This document shows positions 1 to 10,207 of a DNA stretch of 64,000 nucleotides, piece after piece (the first letter of the stretch is position 1; the number at the start of each line of letters is the position of its first letter). The notes beneath the pieces are model-generated. The model was not told where the DNA came from. It did not search any database and saw only the letters and a list, made by a program, of their open reading frames with translations. Origin of the DNA: Comamonadaceae bacterium M7527 (GTDB taxonomy: Bacteria; Pseudomonadota; Gammaproteobacteria; Burkholderiales; Burkholderiaceae_C); assembly GCA_021044545.1 (NCBI GenBank), contig CP087990.1:2046001-2110000 (forward strand), given 5' to 3'. The translations under genes were made by a program, and so were the position numbers.

Positions 1-618
1 CAAACCCAACACACTGGAACCTATCAACTGGTAGGCCGGGCTACCAATCATGGTGGCCAGTGGTGCATTGGACTGGTTGTACAGCGCGGGCAGTAACGCG
101 GCAAATGCCAAAAACGCAATCACGTTGTTCAGCGCTACCAATGCCTCTGACCGGGTGGTGGTAGGGCCTTCAGCGCCCAGCTCATGCGCCACGTGAATCA
201 GCACTGCCGGCGATGAAGAAATCGCAATGGCGCCAATGACGGCGGCAGGCAGCTCGGGAATGCCAAACCACACCAACGCAACGTACACGGCTACAAAGGT
301 CAGTGCGGCCTCTGCCAACGATACAGCCAGCAAGGCCTTGTCATGCAAAATTTCGCGCCAGTCAAGCGACAAGCCCAAGCGGTACAAAATCAGCGCCAAC
401 GAAATATCGACCACGATTTTGGCATTGGCCAATGACTCGTAGCCAAACAGGTGTAGGCCGTTGGGTCCTGCAACCAAACCCACCAACATAAAGCCGGTGA
501 TGGAGGGAATCCAGGACACTCGGTGGGCCAGGTAGCCGCCCAGGGCGCCACAAAACAGCAAAAAGCCAAAAAAGAACAGGGTATTGGTGGCAAGCGGGAA
601 GGTGGGCAAAAAGTCCAT
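1..618 (-). CDS. Cation:proton antiporter, KefB/CPA2-like (N-terminal part)
   Basis: This reverse-strand frame is open for 206 codons from an ATG at 616-618 to the window edge, so the C-terminal part lies outside. The product is a polytopic inner-membrane protein. Its first helix is rich in Phe and Leu, followed by a GxLGGYLAHR-type stretch and ITGFMLVGLVAGPNGLHLFG, the signature of the CPA2 sodium/potassium:proton antiporter family. Members exchange monovalent cations for protons, in pH or potassium homeostasis. The substrate cannot be read from this fragment, and no regulatory TrkA-N domain can be seen because the gene is cut. Confidence 0.75.
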   Translation of the reverse strand, partial: MDFLPTFPLATNTLFFFGFLLFCGALGGYLAHRVSWIPSITGFMLVGLVAGPNGLHLFGYESLANAKIVVDISLALILYRLGLSLDWREILHDKALLAVSLAEAALTFVAVYVALVWFGIPELPAAVIGAIAISSSPAVLIHVAHELGAEGPTTTRSEALVALNNVIAFLAFAALLPALYNQSNAPLATMIGSPAYQLIGSSVLGL

Positions 619-687
619 AAGGTGGGCAACTAGGCCATTAATTAATCATTAAGTTCGCGATGATAGACGCCTGTTGTGAACTTTGCT

Positions 688-707
688 GGCGGCGTGTTTG
701 TGCCGCC
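688..707. other. GC-rich hairpin between apaG and the antiporter gene
   Basis: GGCGGC and GCCGCC form a six-pair stem around an eight-base loop. It lies just after the apaG stop, but no clear U-run follows in either direction, so it is a weak candidate for a transcript 3' end. Nothing else is evident between 619 and 720. Confidence 0.3.
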
Positions 708-720
708 TTGTCCACACGCT

Positions 721-1110
721 TTAATGCAGCGTGCCTGGCGCCGCACTGGTGCTTTGCAGCACAAATGGCGCAATAGCGGCCTCGAATTTGGTGCCGTCTA
801 CCGCCACAAAAAAGTAGTGCCCACTCATCATGCCGGCTGGTGTGCGCAGTTGCGCACCACTTGTGTATTCAAAAGCTTCACCTGGTTGCAGCAGTGGCTG
901 CTGGCCCACTACGCCCAGCCCGTCCACGCTTTCAACTTGACCGTTGGCGTCTTCTATGTCCCAGTGGCGAGCGATGAGCTGCGCACCCACCTCGCCGTGG
1001 TTCTCTATAGTGACAGTGTAGGCAAAGGTGTACAGGTTGTGCTCAGGGCGGGACTGCTCGGCAATGTAGTGGGGCTTAACGGTGATGTGAAAGGCGTAGG
1101 CAGTGCTCAT
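721..1110 (-). CDS. apaG: ApaG/DUF525 domain protein
   Basis: The protein has 129 residues, the usual length of ApaG, a small single-domain beta-sandwich protein (DUF525). I chose the ATG at 1108-1110 because it starts the conserved domain (ITVKPHYIAEQS...). A longer upstream reading would run into rpe on the other strand. Conserved stretches include NHGEVGAQLIARHWDI and the glycine-rich PGEAFEYTSGAQLRTPAGMMSGHYFF. ApaG is known as a neighbour of apaH and ksgA in enterobacteria, but its molecular role is not settled. Here it is divergent from rpe. Confidence 0.92.
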   Translation of the reverse strand: MSTAYAFHITVKPHYIAEQSRPEHNLYTFAYTVTIENHGEVGAQLIARHWDIEDANGQVESVDGLGVVGQQPLLQPGEAFEYTSGAQLRTPAGMMSGHYFFVAVDGTKFEAAIAPFVLQSTSAAPGTLH

Positions 1111-1198
1111 GGCGCAATGGTAGCGTGCCTGCATGTGGCCAGCGCAAGTGCGACAATATGCCCCTGTTAGCGACCACCAACACCTTACGAATTCAGCT

Positions 1199-1876
1199 AT
1201 GACGTTTCGCATTGCCCCATCTATTTTGTCCGCCGACTTTGCCAAGTTGGGCCAAGAGGTCACAGACGTGATTGCCGCAGGTGCGGACTGGATACACTTT
1301 GACGTGATGGACAACCACTACGTGCCCAATCTCACGTTTGGCCCCATGGTGTGCCAGGCCCTTAAGCCACATGCCAAAACACCTGCTGGCGTGGCCGTGC
1401 CCATTGATGTGCACTTGATGGTCAGCCCCGTAGACGCGCTGGCTGAGTCATTTGCAAAGGCAGGCGCTGACCTGATCAGCTTTCACCCAGACGCCAGCGG
1501 CCATGTGCACCGCAGTATTCAGGCCATCAAAGCGCAGGGCGTCAAAGTGGGCCTCACCTTCAACCCTGCCGAGCCTTTGGACGTGCTGGACTGGGTCATT
1601 GACGACATTGACCTGGTGCTCATCATGAGTGTGAACCCTGGCTTTGGCGGGCAAAGCTTTATTGACTCGGCGCTGCGCAAAATTGAAGACGTGCGCCGCC
1701 GTATTGACGCCAGCGGCAAGGACATTCGCCTCGAGGTAGACGGTGGCATCAAAACCGACAACATCGCCCGCGTGGCGGCTGCCGGAGCGGATACCTTTGT
1801 GGCGGGCAGCGCCATATTTGGCAAGCCTGACTACGCCAGCGTGATCGCCGACATGCGCGCCGCGTTGGCCGCGTGA
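1199..1876 (+). CDS. rpe: Ribulose-phosphate 3-epimerase
   Basis: The gene encodes 225 residues, full length for Rpe, the cytosolic metal-dependent epimerase that interconverts ribulose-5-phosphate and xylulose-5-phosphate in the pentose phosphate and Calvin pathways. Diagnostic stretches are APSILSADF at the N-terminus, [17 protein letters not shown] (metal-binding His and Asp), VNPGFGGQ (phosphate loop) and EVDGGI (catalytic Asp). The ATG at 1199 places the conserved N-terminus directly at the start. The stop overlaps the gph start, so the two genes are translationally coupled. Confidence 0.96.
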   Translation: MTFRIAPSILSADFAKLGQEVTDVIAAGADWIHFDVMDNHYVPNLTFGPMVCQALKPHAKTPAGVAVPIDVHLMVSPVDALAESFAKAGADLISFHPDASGHVHRSIQAIKAQGVKVGLTFNPAEPLDVLDWVIDDIDLVLIMSVNPGFGGQSFIDSALRKIEDVRRRIDASGKDIRLEVDGGIKTDNIARVAAAGADTFVAGSAIFGKPDYASVIADMRAALAA

Positions 1877-2571
1877 GCGTTACCGCGCAGGCCCAGCGCT
1901 ACAAGGCCATCATCCTGGACTTGGATGGCACCATGGTGGACACCATAGGTGACTTTGTGGCCGCGCTCAATGCCGCGCTGCAAAGCTGTAACCTAAGCCC
2001 GGCGCAGCCTGAACAGGTGCGTAAATGGATAGGCCGTGGCGGTGAGCACTTGCTGCGACAAGCCATTGCCAACGCCGGGCTTGATGCCCACAGCGGCGAC
2101 TTGTTTCTGCGGCTGCGCGAGGGCTTTTACACACATTACGGGCGCATTAACGGCCAGCACGCACAGGTGTTTGATGGCATGGTGCAGGCGCTGACGCACT
2201 GGCAAGGCGCGGGTGTGCAGCTGGCCTGTGTCACCAACAAACCCGAAGGCCATGCACGCGAGCTGCTGGCGCTGAAACAACTGGCCCCGTTTTTTGGTGA
2301 GCGGGTGTGGGGCGGCGACTCGTTGCCACACAAGAAGCCGCATGCACTGCCGCTGCTGACGGCCTGCGGGCACATGGGTGTGGCGCCCACGCAAACGCTG
2401 ATGGTGGGCGACAGTCAAACCGACCACGGCGCAGCTGTAGCCGCAGGCATGGATGTGGCACTGCTGTCTTGGGGCTACAACCATGATGAAAACGTGCGTG
2501 AGCTAAGTGCTGCCTTTCATGGTGATGACATAGAAAGCCTGGTGGCTTACACCCAGGCGGGCGCCCGGTAA
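1873..2571 (+). CDS. gph: Phosphoglycolate phosphatase (HAD family)
   Basis: This HAD-superfamily hydrolase has 232 residues and starts with GTG, overlapping the rpe stop by four bases. The nucleophile motif [10 protein letters not shown] lies near residue 16, and motif IV is [11 protein letters not shown] near the C-terminus. Phosphoglycolate phosphatase removes phosphate from 2-phosphoglycolate, a product of photorespiration and of DNA repair. In betaproteobacteria it commonly sits between rpe and trpE, as here. Assignment within the HAD family rests mainly on this gene order. Confidence 0.9.
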   Translation: MSVTAQAQRYKAIILDLDGTMVDTIGDFVAALNAALQSCNLSPAQPEQVRKWIGRGGEHLLRQAIANAGLDAHSGDLFLRLREGFYTHYGRINGQHAQVFDGMVQALTHWQGAGVQLACVTNKPEGHARELLALKQLAPFFGERVWGGDSLPHKKPHALPLLTACGHMGVAPTQTLMVGDSQTDHGAAVAAGMDVALLSWGYNHDENVRELSAAFHGDDIESLVAYTQAGAR

Positions 2572-2581
2572 CAGGGCGCAG

Positions 2582-2797
2582 TTTGCGCTACACTTTGCGC
2601 ATGTTCTTTCACAGATCCATCACCTCAGGTTGCAATGACCGGGGAGCCTGGTCTTGGCGTAGCCAAGCTGCCGGCTACTGAAGTTTTCAGTAGCGATGTA
2701 TCACCGCGCCGGTGCGTGAGCGCCGGTCGCACAAACAATGTCACTCGAGTCGCCCATGCCGTTGGGGCTACCGTATAGCTAGAAAGAACACCGCATC
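2582..2797 (+). promoter_or_regulatory. trpE upstream control region
   Basis: This 216-base stretch between gph and trpE holds the leader frame and several mutually exclusive stem-loops. It is the likely site of tryptophan-dependent control of trpEGDC. No promoter boxes could be assigned with confidence. Confidence 0.5.
2601..2681 (+). CDS. Putative trp leader peptide
   Basis: A 26-codon open frame (ATG 2601, TGA 2679-2681) precedes trpE and contains two Trp codons separated by one residue (GAWSWRS). Closely spaced Trp codons in a short frame ahead of trpE are the hallmark of a transcription-attenuation leader peptide. Overlapping stem-loops follow: CTTGGC/GCCAAG (about 2653-2667), CTACTGAA/TTCAGTAG (about 2675-2693) and a GC-rich hairpin near 2710-2730. 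I saw no canonical terminator with a U-run, so the exact mechanism is uncertain. Confidence 0.6.
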   Translation: MFFHRSITSGCNDRGAWSWRSQAAGY

Positions 2798-4297
2798 ATG
2801 TTGACGCAAGACGCATTCAACGATTTGGCCGCACAAGGCTATAACCGCATCCCACTGATCGCCCAAGCCTTTGCGGACTTGGAAACACCGCTGTCGCTGT
2901 ACCTCAAGCTGGCTTATGTTGAAAAAAAGGGCCGCTTGAGCTTTTTGCTTGAGTCTGTCGTAGGTGGTGAGCGCTTTGGCCGCTACAGCTTTATTGGTTT
3001 GCCAGCGCGCACGTTGTTGCGCGCCACAGGTTTTGGCCCTGATGCCAAAACCGAGCTGGTGACCAATGGTGAGGTGGTCGAGACCAGTCACGGCAACCCG
3101 CTTGATTTTGTGGCCGCCTACCAGGCCCGTTTTAAAGTGGCTTTGCAACCTGACATGCCACGGTTTTGTGGTGGCTTGGCCGGCTACTTCGGCTACGACA
3201 CCGTGCGCCACATCGAGCGCAAGCTGAACAGCACTTGCCCACCAGACACGCTGGGTTGCCCCGATATTTTGCTGCTGCAAACTGAAGAGGTGGCTGTCAT
3301 TGACAACTTGTCTGGCCGCTTGTACCTGATGGTGTACGCAGACCCCACGCAAGACAATGCCTATGCGTTGGCGCAAGCGCGCTTGGCCGAGTTGACCGCG
3401 CGCTTGAGCGTGCCAGCGCAAGTACCACCCATGGGTGGTCACAAGGCCTATCCGGTTGAGTCTGAGCGCAGCCAGGCCGACTTTGAGGTGGCGGTGCGCA
3501 AGGCGCAAAGCCTCATTGAGGCGGGTGACTTTATGCAAGTTGTTATTGGCCAGCGATTGAGTAAACGCTTTGACGCGCCGCCACTCAGCCTGTACCGCGC
3601 CTTGCGCTCGCTGAACCCAAGCCCTTACATGTATTACTACGACTTGGGCGACCACCACGTTGTAGGCGCATCACCTGAAATTTTGGTGCGCAAAGAAGCA
3701 ACAGATGAGGGCGAAAAAGTCACCATCAGGCCGCTGGCAGGTACTCGCCCACGCGGTGCCACGCCCGAGCTGGACGTGGCTGCCGAGCAAGAGCTGATAG
3801 CCGACCCCAAAGAGCGTGCCGAACACGTCATGCTCATCGATTTGGCGCGCAACGACATTGGCCGCATTGCCAACATTGGCTCGGTCAAAGTGACGGAGTC
3901 GTTTGCGGTAGAGCGTTACAGCCACGTCATGCACATTGTGAGTAACGTTGAGGGTACGCTGCGCGAGGGCTTAAGCAACATGGATGTGCTGCGTGCCTGC
4001 TTCCCGGCGGGCACGTTGACGGGCGCGCCCAAGGTGCACGCCATGGAGTTGATTGATGAGCTGGAGGTGAGCAAGCGCGGGATATATGGCGGCGCGTGTG
4101 GCTACATCAGCTACGCCGGCGATATGGACGTGGCCATTGCCATACGCACTGCCGTGGTGAAAGACCAAGTGCTGCACGTGCAAGCTGCAGCGGGTGTGGT
4201 GGCCGACTCGGTGCCCGCACTGGAGTGGGCGGAAACGCAGCACAAGGCGCGCGCCATATTGCGCGCGGCCGAGCTGGTTGAGCAAGGGGTGGCATAA
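2798..4297 (+). CDS. trpE: Anthranilate synthase component I
   Basis: The 499-residue cytosolic protein is the chorismate-binding subunit of anthranilate synthase, which makes anthranilate from chorismate with ammonia supplied by TrpG. An LLES motif near residue 50 (SFLLESVVGGERFGRYSFIG) marks the tryptophan feedback site. The catalytic C-terminal half has AGTRPRGATPELD, VERYSHVMHIVSNVEG and FPAGTLTGAPKVHAMELIDE. trpG follows after three bases, so the two subunits are probably translated together. Expression is probably controlled by the leader region upstream. Confidence 0.97.
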   Translation: MLTQDAFNDLAAQGYNRIPLIAQAFADLETPLSLYLKLAYVEKKGRLSFLLESVVGGERFGRYSFIGLPARTLLRATGFGPDAKTELVTNGEVVETSHGNPLDFVAAYQARFKVALQPDMPRFCGGLAGYFGYDTVRHIERKLNSTCPPDTLGCPDILLLQTEEVAVIDNLSGRLYLMVYADPTQDNAYALAQARLAELTARLSVPAQVPPMGGHKAYPVESERSQADFEVAVRKAQSLIEAGDFMQVVIGQRLSKRFDAPPLSLYRALRSLNPSPYMYYYDLGDHHVVGASPEILVRKEATDEGEKVTIRPLAGTRPRGATPELDVAAEQELIADPKERAEHVMLIDLARNDIGRIANIGSVKVTESFAVERYSHVMHIVSNVEGTLREGLSNMDVLRACFPAGTLTGAPKVHAMELIDELEVSKRGIYGGACGYISYAGDMDVAIAIRTAVVKDQVLHVQAAAGVVADSVPALEWAETQHKARAILRAAELVEQGVA

Positions 4298-4300
4298 ACC

Positions 4301-4942
4301 ATGACGACCGCTTCAAGCCTTCCCAATCACTTCCCCGCAGCGCCTGGCTCATACGCGGGCAAGCGCCCCATCAAGTTGGTCATGCTAGACAACTACGACA
4401 GCTTTACCTTCAACTTGGTGCAATATTTTGGCGAGTTGGGTGCCGACGTGTGGGTGTTTAGAAACGACGAGGTGAGCGTGGCCGACCTGGCTGCCCAACA
4501 ACCCGACTGCGTGGTGATATCGCCAGGACCTTGTTCACCCAAAGAGGCAGGCATATCGATAGAGGCCATTCAGTACTTTGCGGGCAAGTTGCCGGTGCTG
4601 GGCGTGTGCCTGGGCCACCAAGCCATAGGCGCCGCGTTTGGTGCTGAGGTGGTGCGCTCAAAAACGCTGATGCACGGCAAGGTCAGCACCATCACCACCA
4701 CGCAGAAGGGCGTTTTTGCGGGGCTGCCTCAGCAGTTTGAGGTGAACCGCTACCACTCGCTGTCTGTGCGGGCACAAAGCCTGCCTGCGTGCCTGGAGGT
4801 AACGGCGCAAACCGACGACGGCGAAATCATGGGCCTGCGCCACACCAGCATGGATGTAGAGGGTGTGCAGTTTCACCCTGAGTCCGTGCTCAGCGAGCAC
4901 GGCCACGCCATGCTTCAACACTTTGTGGCGCGTGCCTTATAA
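4301..4942 (+). CDS. trpG: Anthranilate synthase component II (glutamine amidotransferase)
   Basis: This is a class I glutamine amidotransferase of 213 residues that releases ammonia from glutamine for TrpE. Motifs are [20 protein letters not shown] near the N-terminus, the nucleophile-elbow [10 protein letters not shown] with catalytic Cys, and [11 protein letters not shown] with the His/Glu pair. About 28 residues precede the conserved start ([11 protein letters not shown]...). The family usually begins at the MLDNYDSF position (ATG 4382), so the true start may be there. I kept 4301 because it sits three bases after the trpE stop. Confidence 0.95.
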   Translation: MTTASSLPNHFPAAPGSYAGKRPIKLVMLDNYDSFTFNLVQYFGELGADVWVFRNDEVSVADLAAQQPDCVVISPGPCSPKEAGISIEAIQYFAGKLPVLGVCLGHQAIGAAFGAEVVRSKTLMHGKVSTITTTQKGVFAGLPQQFEVNRYHSLSVRAQSLPACLEVTAQTDDGEIMGLRHTSMDVEGVQFHPESVLSEHGHAMLQHFVARAL

Positions 4943-4965
4943 ACAAGCCACCAGGAGAGACTCAC

Positions 4966-6018
4966 ATGGCAAACAGCCAATCCAGCAGCCAACCCATTAC
5001 CCCGCAGCAAGCTGTACAGCGCGTGATTGAACACCGTGAAATATTTCACGATGAAATGCTGCACCTGATGCGGCTGATCATGACGGGTGAAATGTCTCCC
5101 TCCCTGGTTTCCGCGCTGACCATTGGCTTGCGCGTCAAGAAGGAGACCATTGGCGAAATCACGGCGGCCGCGCAAGTCATGCGCGAGTTCTCCAACAAAG
5201 TGGATATTGCCGATAAGACCAATTTGGTAGACATTGTGGGCACCGGCGGTGACGGCTCGCATACCTTCAACATCAGCTCATGCGCCATGTTGGTGGCAGC
5301 CGCCGCTGGTGCCAAAGTCAGCAAGCATGGCGGGCGCAGCGTGTCCAGCAAGTCTGGCAGCGCCGATGTACTGGAGGCGTTGGGTATCAACATCAACTTG
5401 CCAGCGACGGCCATTGCGCAAGCGGTGCAAGAGGTGGGCATTGGCTTTATGTTTGCACCCAACCACCACCCCGCCATGAAAAACGTGGCGCCTATTCGCA
5501 AAGAACTGGGTTGCAAAACCATTTTTAATATCCTGGGTCCACTCACCAATCCTGCGCAAGCACCCAATATGCTGATGGGCGTGTTTCACGCCGACTTGGT
5601 GGGTATCCAAGTACGCGCCCTACAGCGCTTGGGCGCCGAGCATGCGGTGGTGGTGTACGGCCTGGACGGCCTGGATGAAGTGTCGTTGGGTGCAGCCACT
5701 TTGGTGGGTGAGCTCAAAGACGGCGTGGTGAGTGAGTACCACATTCACCCGGAAGACTTTGGCATACCCATGAGCAGCGTGCGTGCCTTGCAGGTAGACA
5801 CGCCTGAGGCGTCCAAAGACATGCTGATGGGTGTGCTGGACAATGCGGCAGGCCCTGCGCGCGATATCGTGATGTTCAACGCGGGTGTTGCGCTGTACGC
5901 GGCCAACGTGGCCAACACCATGCAAGCCGGTATTGCACTGGCTGACCGGGCCATTACCTCGGGTGCGGCGCGCAACAAGCTGGACCAGTGGCGCTCCTTT
6001 TGTGCCAACGTGGCCTGA
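4966..6018 (+). CDS. trpD: Anthranilate phosphoribosyltransferase
   Basis: The 350-residue enzyme transfers phosphoribose from PRPP to anthranilate, the second step of tryptophan synthesis. Conserved features are [17 protein letters not shown] (PRPP loop), [21 protein letters not shown] and a Pro-rich [21 protein letters not shown] ribosome-binding site (AGGAGAG) lies just before the ATG. It is the third gene of trpEGDC. Length and motifs look intact. Confidence 0.97.
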   Translation: MANSQSSSQPITPQQAVQRVIEHREIFHDEMLHLMRLIMTGEMSPSLVSALTIGLRVKKETIGEITAAAQVMREFSNKVDIADKTNLVDIVGTGGDGSHTFNISSCAMLVAAAAGAKVSKHGGRSVSSKSGSADVLEALGININLPATAIAQAVQEVGIGFMFAPNHHPAMKNVAPIRKELGCKTIFNILGPLTNPAQAPNMLMGVFHADLVGIQVRALQRLGAEHAVVVYGLDGLDEVSLGAATLVGELKDGVVSEYHIHPEDFGIPMSSVRALQVDTPEASKDMLMGVLDNAAGPARDIVMFNAGVALYAANVANTMQAGIALADRAITSGAARNKLDQWRSFCANVA

Positions 6019-6068
6019 ATCACATATTCACATATCCCGCTAACCAAATACTGACACTTTTACACACC

Positions 6069-6867
6069 ATGGACATTCTCGAAAAAATTGTTGGCGTGAA
6101 ACACCAAGAGGTGGCCGCCGCCATCAAACGAAAGCCATTGGCTGCCGTTCAGGCCGATGCCTTTAGCCGCGTGCAAGTGCGCGACTTTGAGGGTGCGTTG
6201 CGTGCCAAGCGAGCCGCTGGTTTGCCTGGTGTGATTGCCGAGGTTAAAAAAGCCAGCCCGTCAAAGGGCTTGTTGCGCGAGCCGTTTGAACCAGCGGACA
6301 TTGCCCAAAGCTACGCAGAGCATGGCGCAGCTTGTTTGTCGGTGCTGACCGACAAAGACTTCTTCCAAGGCAGCACCGATTACTTAAAGCAAGCCAGGGC
6401 ATCTTGCGACTTGCCCGTTCTGCGCAAAGACTTTATGGTCAGCGCCTACCAAATTTTTGAGTCGCGCGTCATGGGTGCCGACGCCGTGTTGCTGATTGCC
6501 GCTTGCCTGGATGATGCGCAACTTAAAGACTACGAGTCCATTGCGCACGACCTGGGCATGTCGGTGCTGGTGGAGGTGCATGACATGACCGAGCTAGAGC
6601 GTGCGCTCAAGCTGAAAACCGCACTACTGGGCGTCAATAACCGCAACCTGCGCACCTTTGAGGTGGACTTGGGCGTCAGTCTGCAAGCCAAAGCGCAGTG
6701 CCCCCCTGACAAGCTGCTGGTGTGCGAGTCTGGCATCGCCACAGTGGATGACGTAGCCCGCATGCAAGCTGCAGATATCAATTGTTTTTTGTGTGGGCGA
6801 GGCCTTTATGCGCGCACCCGACCCTGGCCTTGCACTGCATGATTTGTTTGGCGTGACGCCGCTGTAG
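6069..6867 (+). CDS. trpC: Indole-3-glycerol-phosphate synthase, frame broken near the C-terminus
   Basis: This cytosolic TIM-barrel enzyme closes the ring of carboxyphenylaminodeoxyribulose phosphate in tryptophan synthesis. The ATG at 6069 gives the family start. [39 protein letters not shown] and VCESGI are all present. The final barrel segment should read [22 protein letters not shown]. It is found in the next frame after a GGG run at 6795-6797, ending at TAG 6865-6867. As given, the frame continues with unrelated residues to 6842. One extra G explains this. The lost end carries part of the phosphate-binding region, so the literal product would be impaired. Confidence 0.9.
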
Positions 6868-7036
6868 CGACAAATAGCGCGCAGCGCGTTACGCTAGTGC
6901 CATGCATTTTTTGCCCGACGTTCAGTTTTTGCCGCGGTTGTTTGACAGCGCAGCGGCAACCCAGACAGCTTATGGCGAACCAGTACCATGCACAGACCCG
7001 CTGGCAGCTATCAACGGCTTTAAAGCGGCCACAACT

Positions 7037-7782
7037 ATGAGCGACGACTTGTTTACCAATGACGCGCATTTGTTGGCGCACACACATTGGCAAGACTGGG
7101 CCCTGCACAGCAGCTGGTTGCCAGTGGTAAAGCCCTTTTTGAAAGTGCTACAGGGCAGTCTCTGCTGGCCAGGCTTCAGGGTGACTTGCAGCAAGGCGTG
7201 GCTGTTTATCCACCTCAGCCATTGCGCGCGCTGCTGCTTACCCCCTTGCCCGCGGTGCGTGTGCTCATACTGGGGCAAGACCCTTACCACCACCAGGCCG
7301 GTCAAGCCAATGGTTTGGCCTTTTCCGTGGCGCAAGGTATCAAGCTGCCGCCGTCGCTGCGCAACATCTACAAAGAGCTGTACGCAGACCAAGAGGCTGC
7401 GCCAGCGTTGCCGCGCCTGCATGGCTGTTTGGACGACTGGGCTCGCCAAGGCGTGTTGCTGCTCAACACAGCACTAACCGTGCGAGACAGCGAGCCCGCC
7501 AGCCATGCCAATTGGGGCTGGGCCGTATTAAGTGATGCGCTGGTGCGCGCCGTGGCTAGCCGCAACAGCCCGTGCGTCTACGTGTTGTGGGGCGCCCACG
7601 CCCAGAGCAAGCAGGCGCCCATCAGTGAGCACGCCGGCGCAGACCTGTGCCGCATACTCACCAGCAACCACCCCTCGCCATTGTCGGCCAGCCGAGGGCC
7701 CAAGCCCTTTTTTGGCAGCCGTGTGTTTTCGCGCATCAACCACGCTTTGCAAGAGATGGGCGTGGGTGTCGTCCAGTGGTAG
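7037..7782 (+). CDS. ung: Uracil-DNA glycosylase, frame broken near residue 35
   Basis: Ung removes uracil from DNA in base-excision repair. The N-terminal part (ATG 7037, MSDDLFTNDAHLLAHTHW...) reads to a run of five T at 7136-7140. The rest continues in another frame to 7782. Restoring a sixth T gives an uninterrupted protein. The catalytic part is complete: LILGQDPYHHQAGQANGLAFSV (water-activating Asp) and TSNHPSPLSASRGP (catalytic His). The order trpC-ung is common in related genomes. A homopolymer miscall is the simplest explanation. Confidence 0.88.
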
Positions 7783-7879
7783 TCCGGGCCTCCCTGGCTG
7801 GGCGGGCGTAACTTTTTGCAAAAAGATGCACAGGGTAGCCAAACGTCATAAAACCGTGGCATAATTCTAGGTTCGTTAC

Positions 7880-7965
7880 GGAGGGGTGCCCGAGTGGCTA
7901 AAGGGGGCAGATTGTAAATCTGTTGGCTTACGCCTACGTTGGTTCGAATCCAACCCTCTCCACCA
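7880..7965 (+). tRNA. tRNA-Tyr (GTA)
   Basis: This 86-base class II tRNA has anticodon GTA in the loop ATTGTAAATC, a long variable arm, a TTCGAATC T-loop and an encoded CCA end. It is the first gene of the cluster leading to tuf. Confidence 0.95.
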
Positions 7966-8059
7966 ACGATTCTGCTGATAGGTGTGCGACTGATTCGGTG
8001 AGGCTGATAGGCCTGCTTATGTGTCCTTACTTCGCTTGTGCGGTCGTTTGGGCCGCTTG

Positions 8060-8133
8060 GCGGGAGTAGTTCAATGGTAGAACCCTAGCCTTCCAAGCTA
8101 ATGACGCGGGTTCGATTCCCGTCTCCCGCTCCA
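8060..8133 (+). tRNA. tRNA-Gly (TCC)
   Basis: This 74-base tRNA has acceptor GCGGGAG paired to CTCCCGC, anticodon TCC in CTTCCAAG, and an encoded CCA. Confidence 0.95.
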
Positions 8134-8204
8134 TCAATCGGTTGTGTGCGACATGTCGCAGAGTGTTGAACGTAGAGGTTGTTGCGCTTGGCGCGATGCC
8201 CAAC

Positions 8205-8279
<75 letters not shown>

Positions 8280-8340
8280 CATTTTGTGTGGTGCGTCTGT
8301 TTAGTCAATTTTGGTCAATCTTGTATAGCGGAGCTTCAAA

Positions 8341-9531
8341 ATGGCAAAAAGTAAATTCGAACGTACCAAGCCCCACGTCAACGTGGGCACCATTGGTCAC
8401 GTTGACCACGGTAAAACCACATTGACAGCGGCGATCACGACCGTGTTGTCACAAAAGTTCGGTGGCGAGGCCAAAGGCTACGCAGATATTGACGGCGCAC
8501 CTGAAGAAAAAGCGCGCGGCATCACCATCAACACTGCTCACGTTGAGTACGAGACCGAGACGCGTCACTACGCACACGTGGACTGCCCAGGCCACGCTGA
8601 CTACGTGAAGAACATGATTACGGGTGCTGCCCAGATGGACGGCGCCATTTTGGTGTGTTCAGCTGCAGACGGCCCCATGCCACAAACACGTGAGCACATC
8701 TTGTTGGCCCGCCAGGTTGGTGTGCCTTACATCGTGGTGTTCCTGAACAAGTGCGACATGGTTGACGACGCCGAGTTGTTGGAACTGGTCGAAATGGAAG
8801 TGCGCGAGCTGTTGTCCAAGTACGACTTCCCAGGCGACGACACCCCCATCATCCAGGGCTCAGCCAAGCTGGCCGTAGAAGGCGACAAGGGCCCATTGGG
8901 CGAAGAAGCCATCATGAAGCTGGCAGCTGCTTTGGACAGCTACATCCCAACACCAGAGCGTGCTGTGGACGGCGCATTCCTGATGCCAGTGGAAGACGTA
9001 TTCTCTATCTCAGGTCGCGGCACGGTTGTAACAGGCCGTATCGAGCGCGGCATTGTCAAAGTGGGCGAAGAAATCGAGATCGTTGGTATCAACGACACCT
9101 TGAAGACCACCTGTACAGGCGTTGAGATGTTCCGCAAGTTGCTGGACCAGGGTCAAGCGGGTGACAACGTGGGTATCTTGTTGCGCGGCACCAAGCGTGA
9201 AGAAGTTGAGCGCGGCCAAGTGCTGTGCAAGCCAGGCTCTATCAAGCCACACTCACACTTCACAGGCGAGATCTACGTGTTGTCCAAAGACGAAGGTGGT
9301 CGTCACACACCATTCTTCAGCAACTACCGCCCACAGTTTTACTTCCGCACGACAGACGTGACCGGCTCTATCAAATTGCCAGAAGGCAAAGAGATGGTGA
9401 TGCCAGGTGACAACGTGTCAATTGAAGTGACCTTGTTGGCCCCAATCGCCATGGAAGAAGGCTTGCGTTTCGCGATTCGCGAAGGCGGCCGTACCGTTGG
9501 CGCGGGTGTGGTTGCAAAGATCATTGCTTAA
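8341..9531 (+). CDS. tuf: Elongation factor Tu
   Basis: The 396-residue GTPase delivers aminoacyl-tRNA to the ribosomal A site. It has the G1 motif [10 protein letters not shown], the switch region [23 protein letters not shown] (G3), NKCD (G4), the beta-barrel domains and the C-terminal [17 protein letters not shown]. It sits between tRNA-Thr and tRNA-Trp, the typical bacterial tRNA-tufB arrangement. A second copy near the str operon is usual in this group but lies outside the window. Confidence 0.98.
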   Translation: MAKSKFERTKPHVNVGTIGHVDHGKTTLTAAITTVLSQKFGGEAKGYADIDGAPEEKARGITINTAHVEYETETRHYAHVDCPGHADYVKNMITGAAQMDGAILVCSAADGPMPQTREHILLARQVGVPYIVVFLNKCDMVDDAELLELVEMEVRELLSKYDFPGDDTPIIQGSAKLAVEGDKGPLGEEAIMKLAAALDSYIPTPERAVDGAFLMPVEDVFSISGRGTVVTGRIERGIVKVGEEIEIVGINDTLKTTCTGVEMFRKLLDQGQAGDNVGILLRGTKREEVERGQVLCKPGSIKPHSHFTGEIYVLSKDEGGRHTPFFSNYRPQFYFRTTDVTGSIKLPEGKEMVMPGDNVSIEVTLLAPIAMEEGLRFAIREGGRTVGAGVVAKIIA

Positions 9532-9573
9532 GTTTGAAGCGGTTATCGCTGAATACTTTTTATAAGTTGAAGT

Positions 9574-9649
9574 AGGGGCATAGCTCAATTGGCAGAGCGT
9601 CGGTCTCCAAAACCGAAGGTTGGGGGTTCGATTCCCTCTGCCCCTGCCA
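9574..9649 (+). tRNA. tRNA-Trp (CCA)
   Basis: This 76-base tRNA has acceptor AGGGGCA paired to TGCCCCT, anticodon CCA in CTCCAAAA, and an encoded CCA. It lies between tuf and secE. Confidence 0.95.
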
Positions 9650-9823
9650 CCGAATAAAGCCGGCAACATGCAAGTGTTGTGGCTGAATAAGGTGTTTGTT
9701 TAGTCGTTCAACAGGCCCGCCGAAGTCGCTTTTGACCTCTGGTGGGCTTGCCTGTCTTAGGACGTGGCGAAGCAGCGCGCCCCTTGTTGGGGTATTGGTG
9801 CTGGATTTTGAAAATAAGGTTTT

Positions 9824-10207
9824 ATGGCTTCATCTGATGTTCAAACCGTAGGCGGCGGTGCTGACAAGGCCAAAGTGGCTTTGGCCATAGTGTTGGCGAT
9901 TGGTGGCTTCGCGGCTTACTTCATGCTGTCTGCTCAGGGCGCTGCTGCGCAATGGGGCGGCCTGATTGGTGGCTTGGTATTGGGTGCAATTGTGTTTGTC
10001 ACGGCACACACTGGTCGTACCTTTGTGGCTTTTATCCGCGACGCCAAGCGCGAAATGGCCAAGGTGGTGTGGCCTGCCAGGCGCGAGACCATGCAGATGA
10101 CCTTGTACGTGTTTGGCTTTGTATTCATCATGGCGCTGTTCCTGTGGGGCACTGACAAGTTGCTCGAATGGGTGTTGTATGACCTGGTGCTGGGATGGAG
10201 AGACTAA
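9824..10207 (+). CDS. secE: Preprotein translocase subunit SecE
   Basis: SecE (127 residues) is the clamp subunit of the SecYEG inner-membrane translocon. Hydrophobic segments lie near residues 15-35, 42-62 and 95-115, as in three-helix SecE proteins. The conserved amphipathic region FIRDAKREMAKVVWPARRETMQMT precedes the last helix. The stop is followed directly by nusG, the conserved secE-nusG pair. Confidence 0.96.
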   Translation: MASSDVQTVGGGADKAKVALAIVLAIGGFAAYFMLSAQGAAAQWGGLIGGLVLGAIVFVTAHTGRTFVAFIRDAKREMAKVVWPARRETMQMTLYVFGFVFIMALFLWGTDKLLEWVLYDLVLGWRD

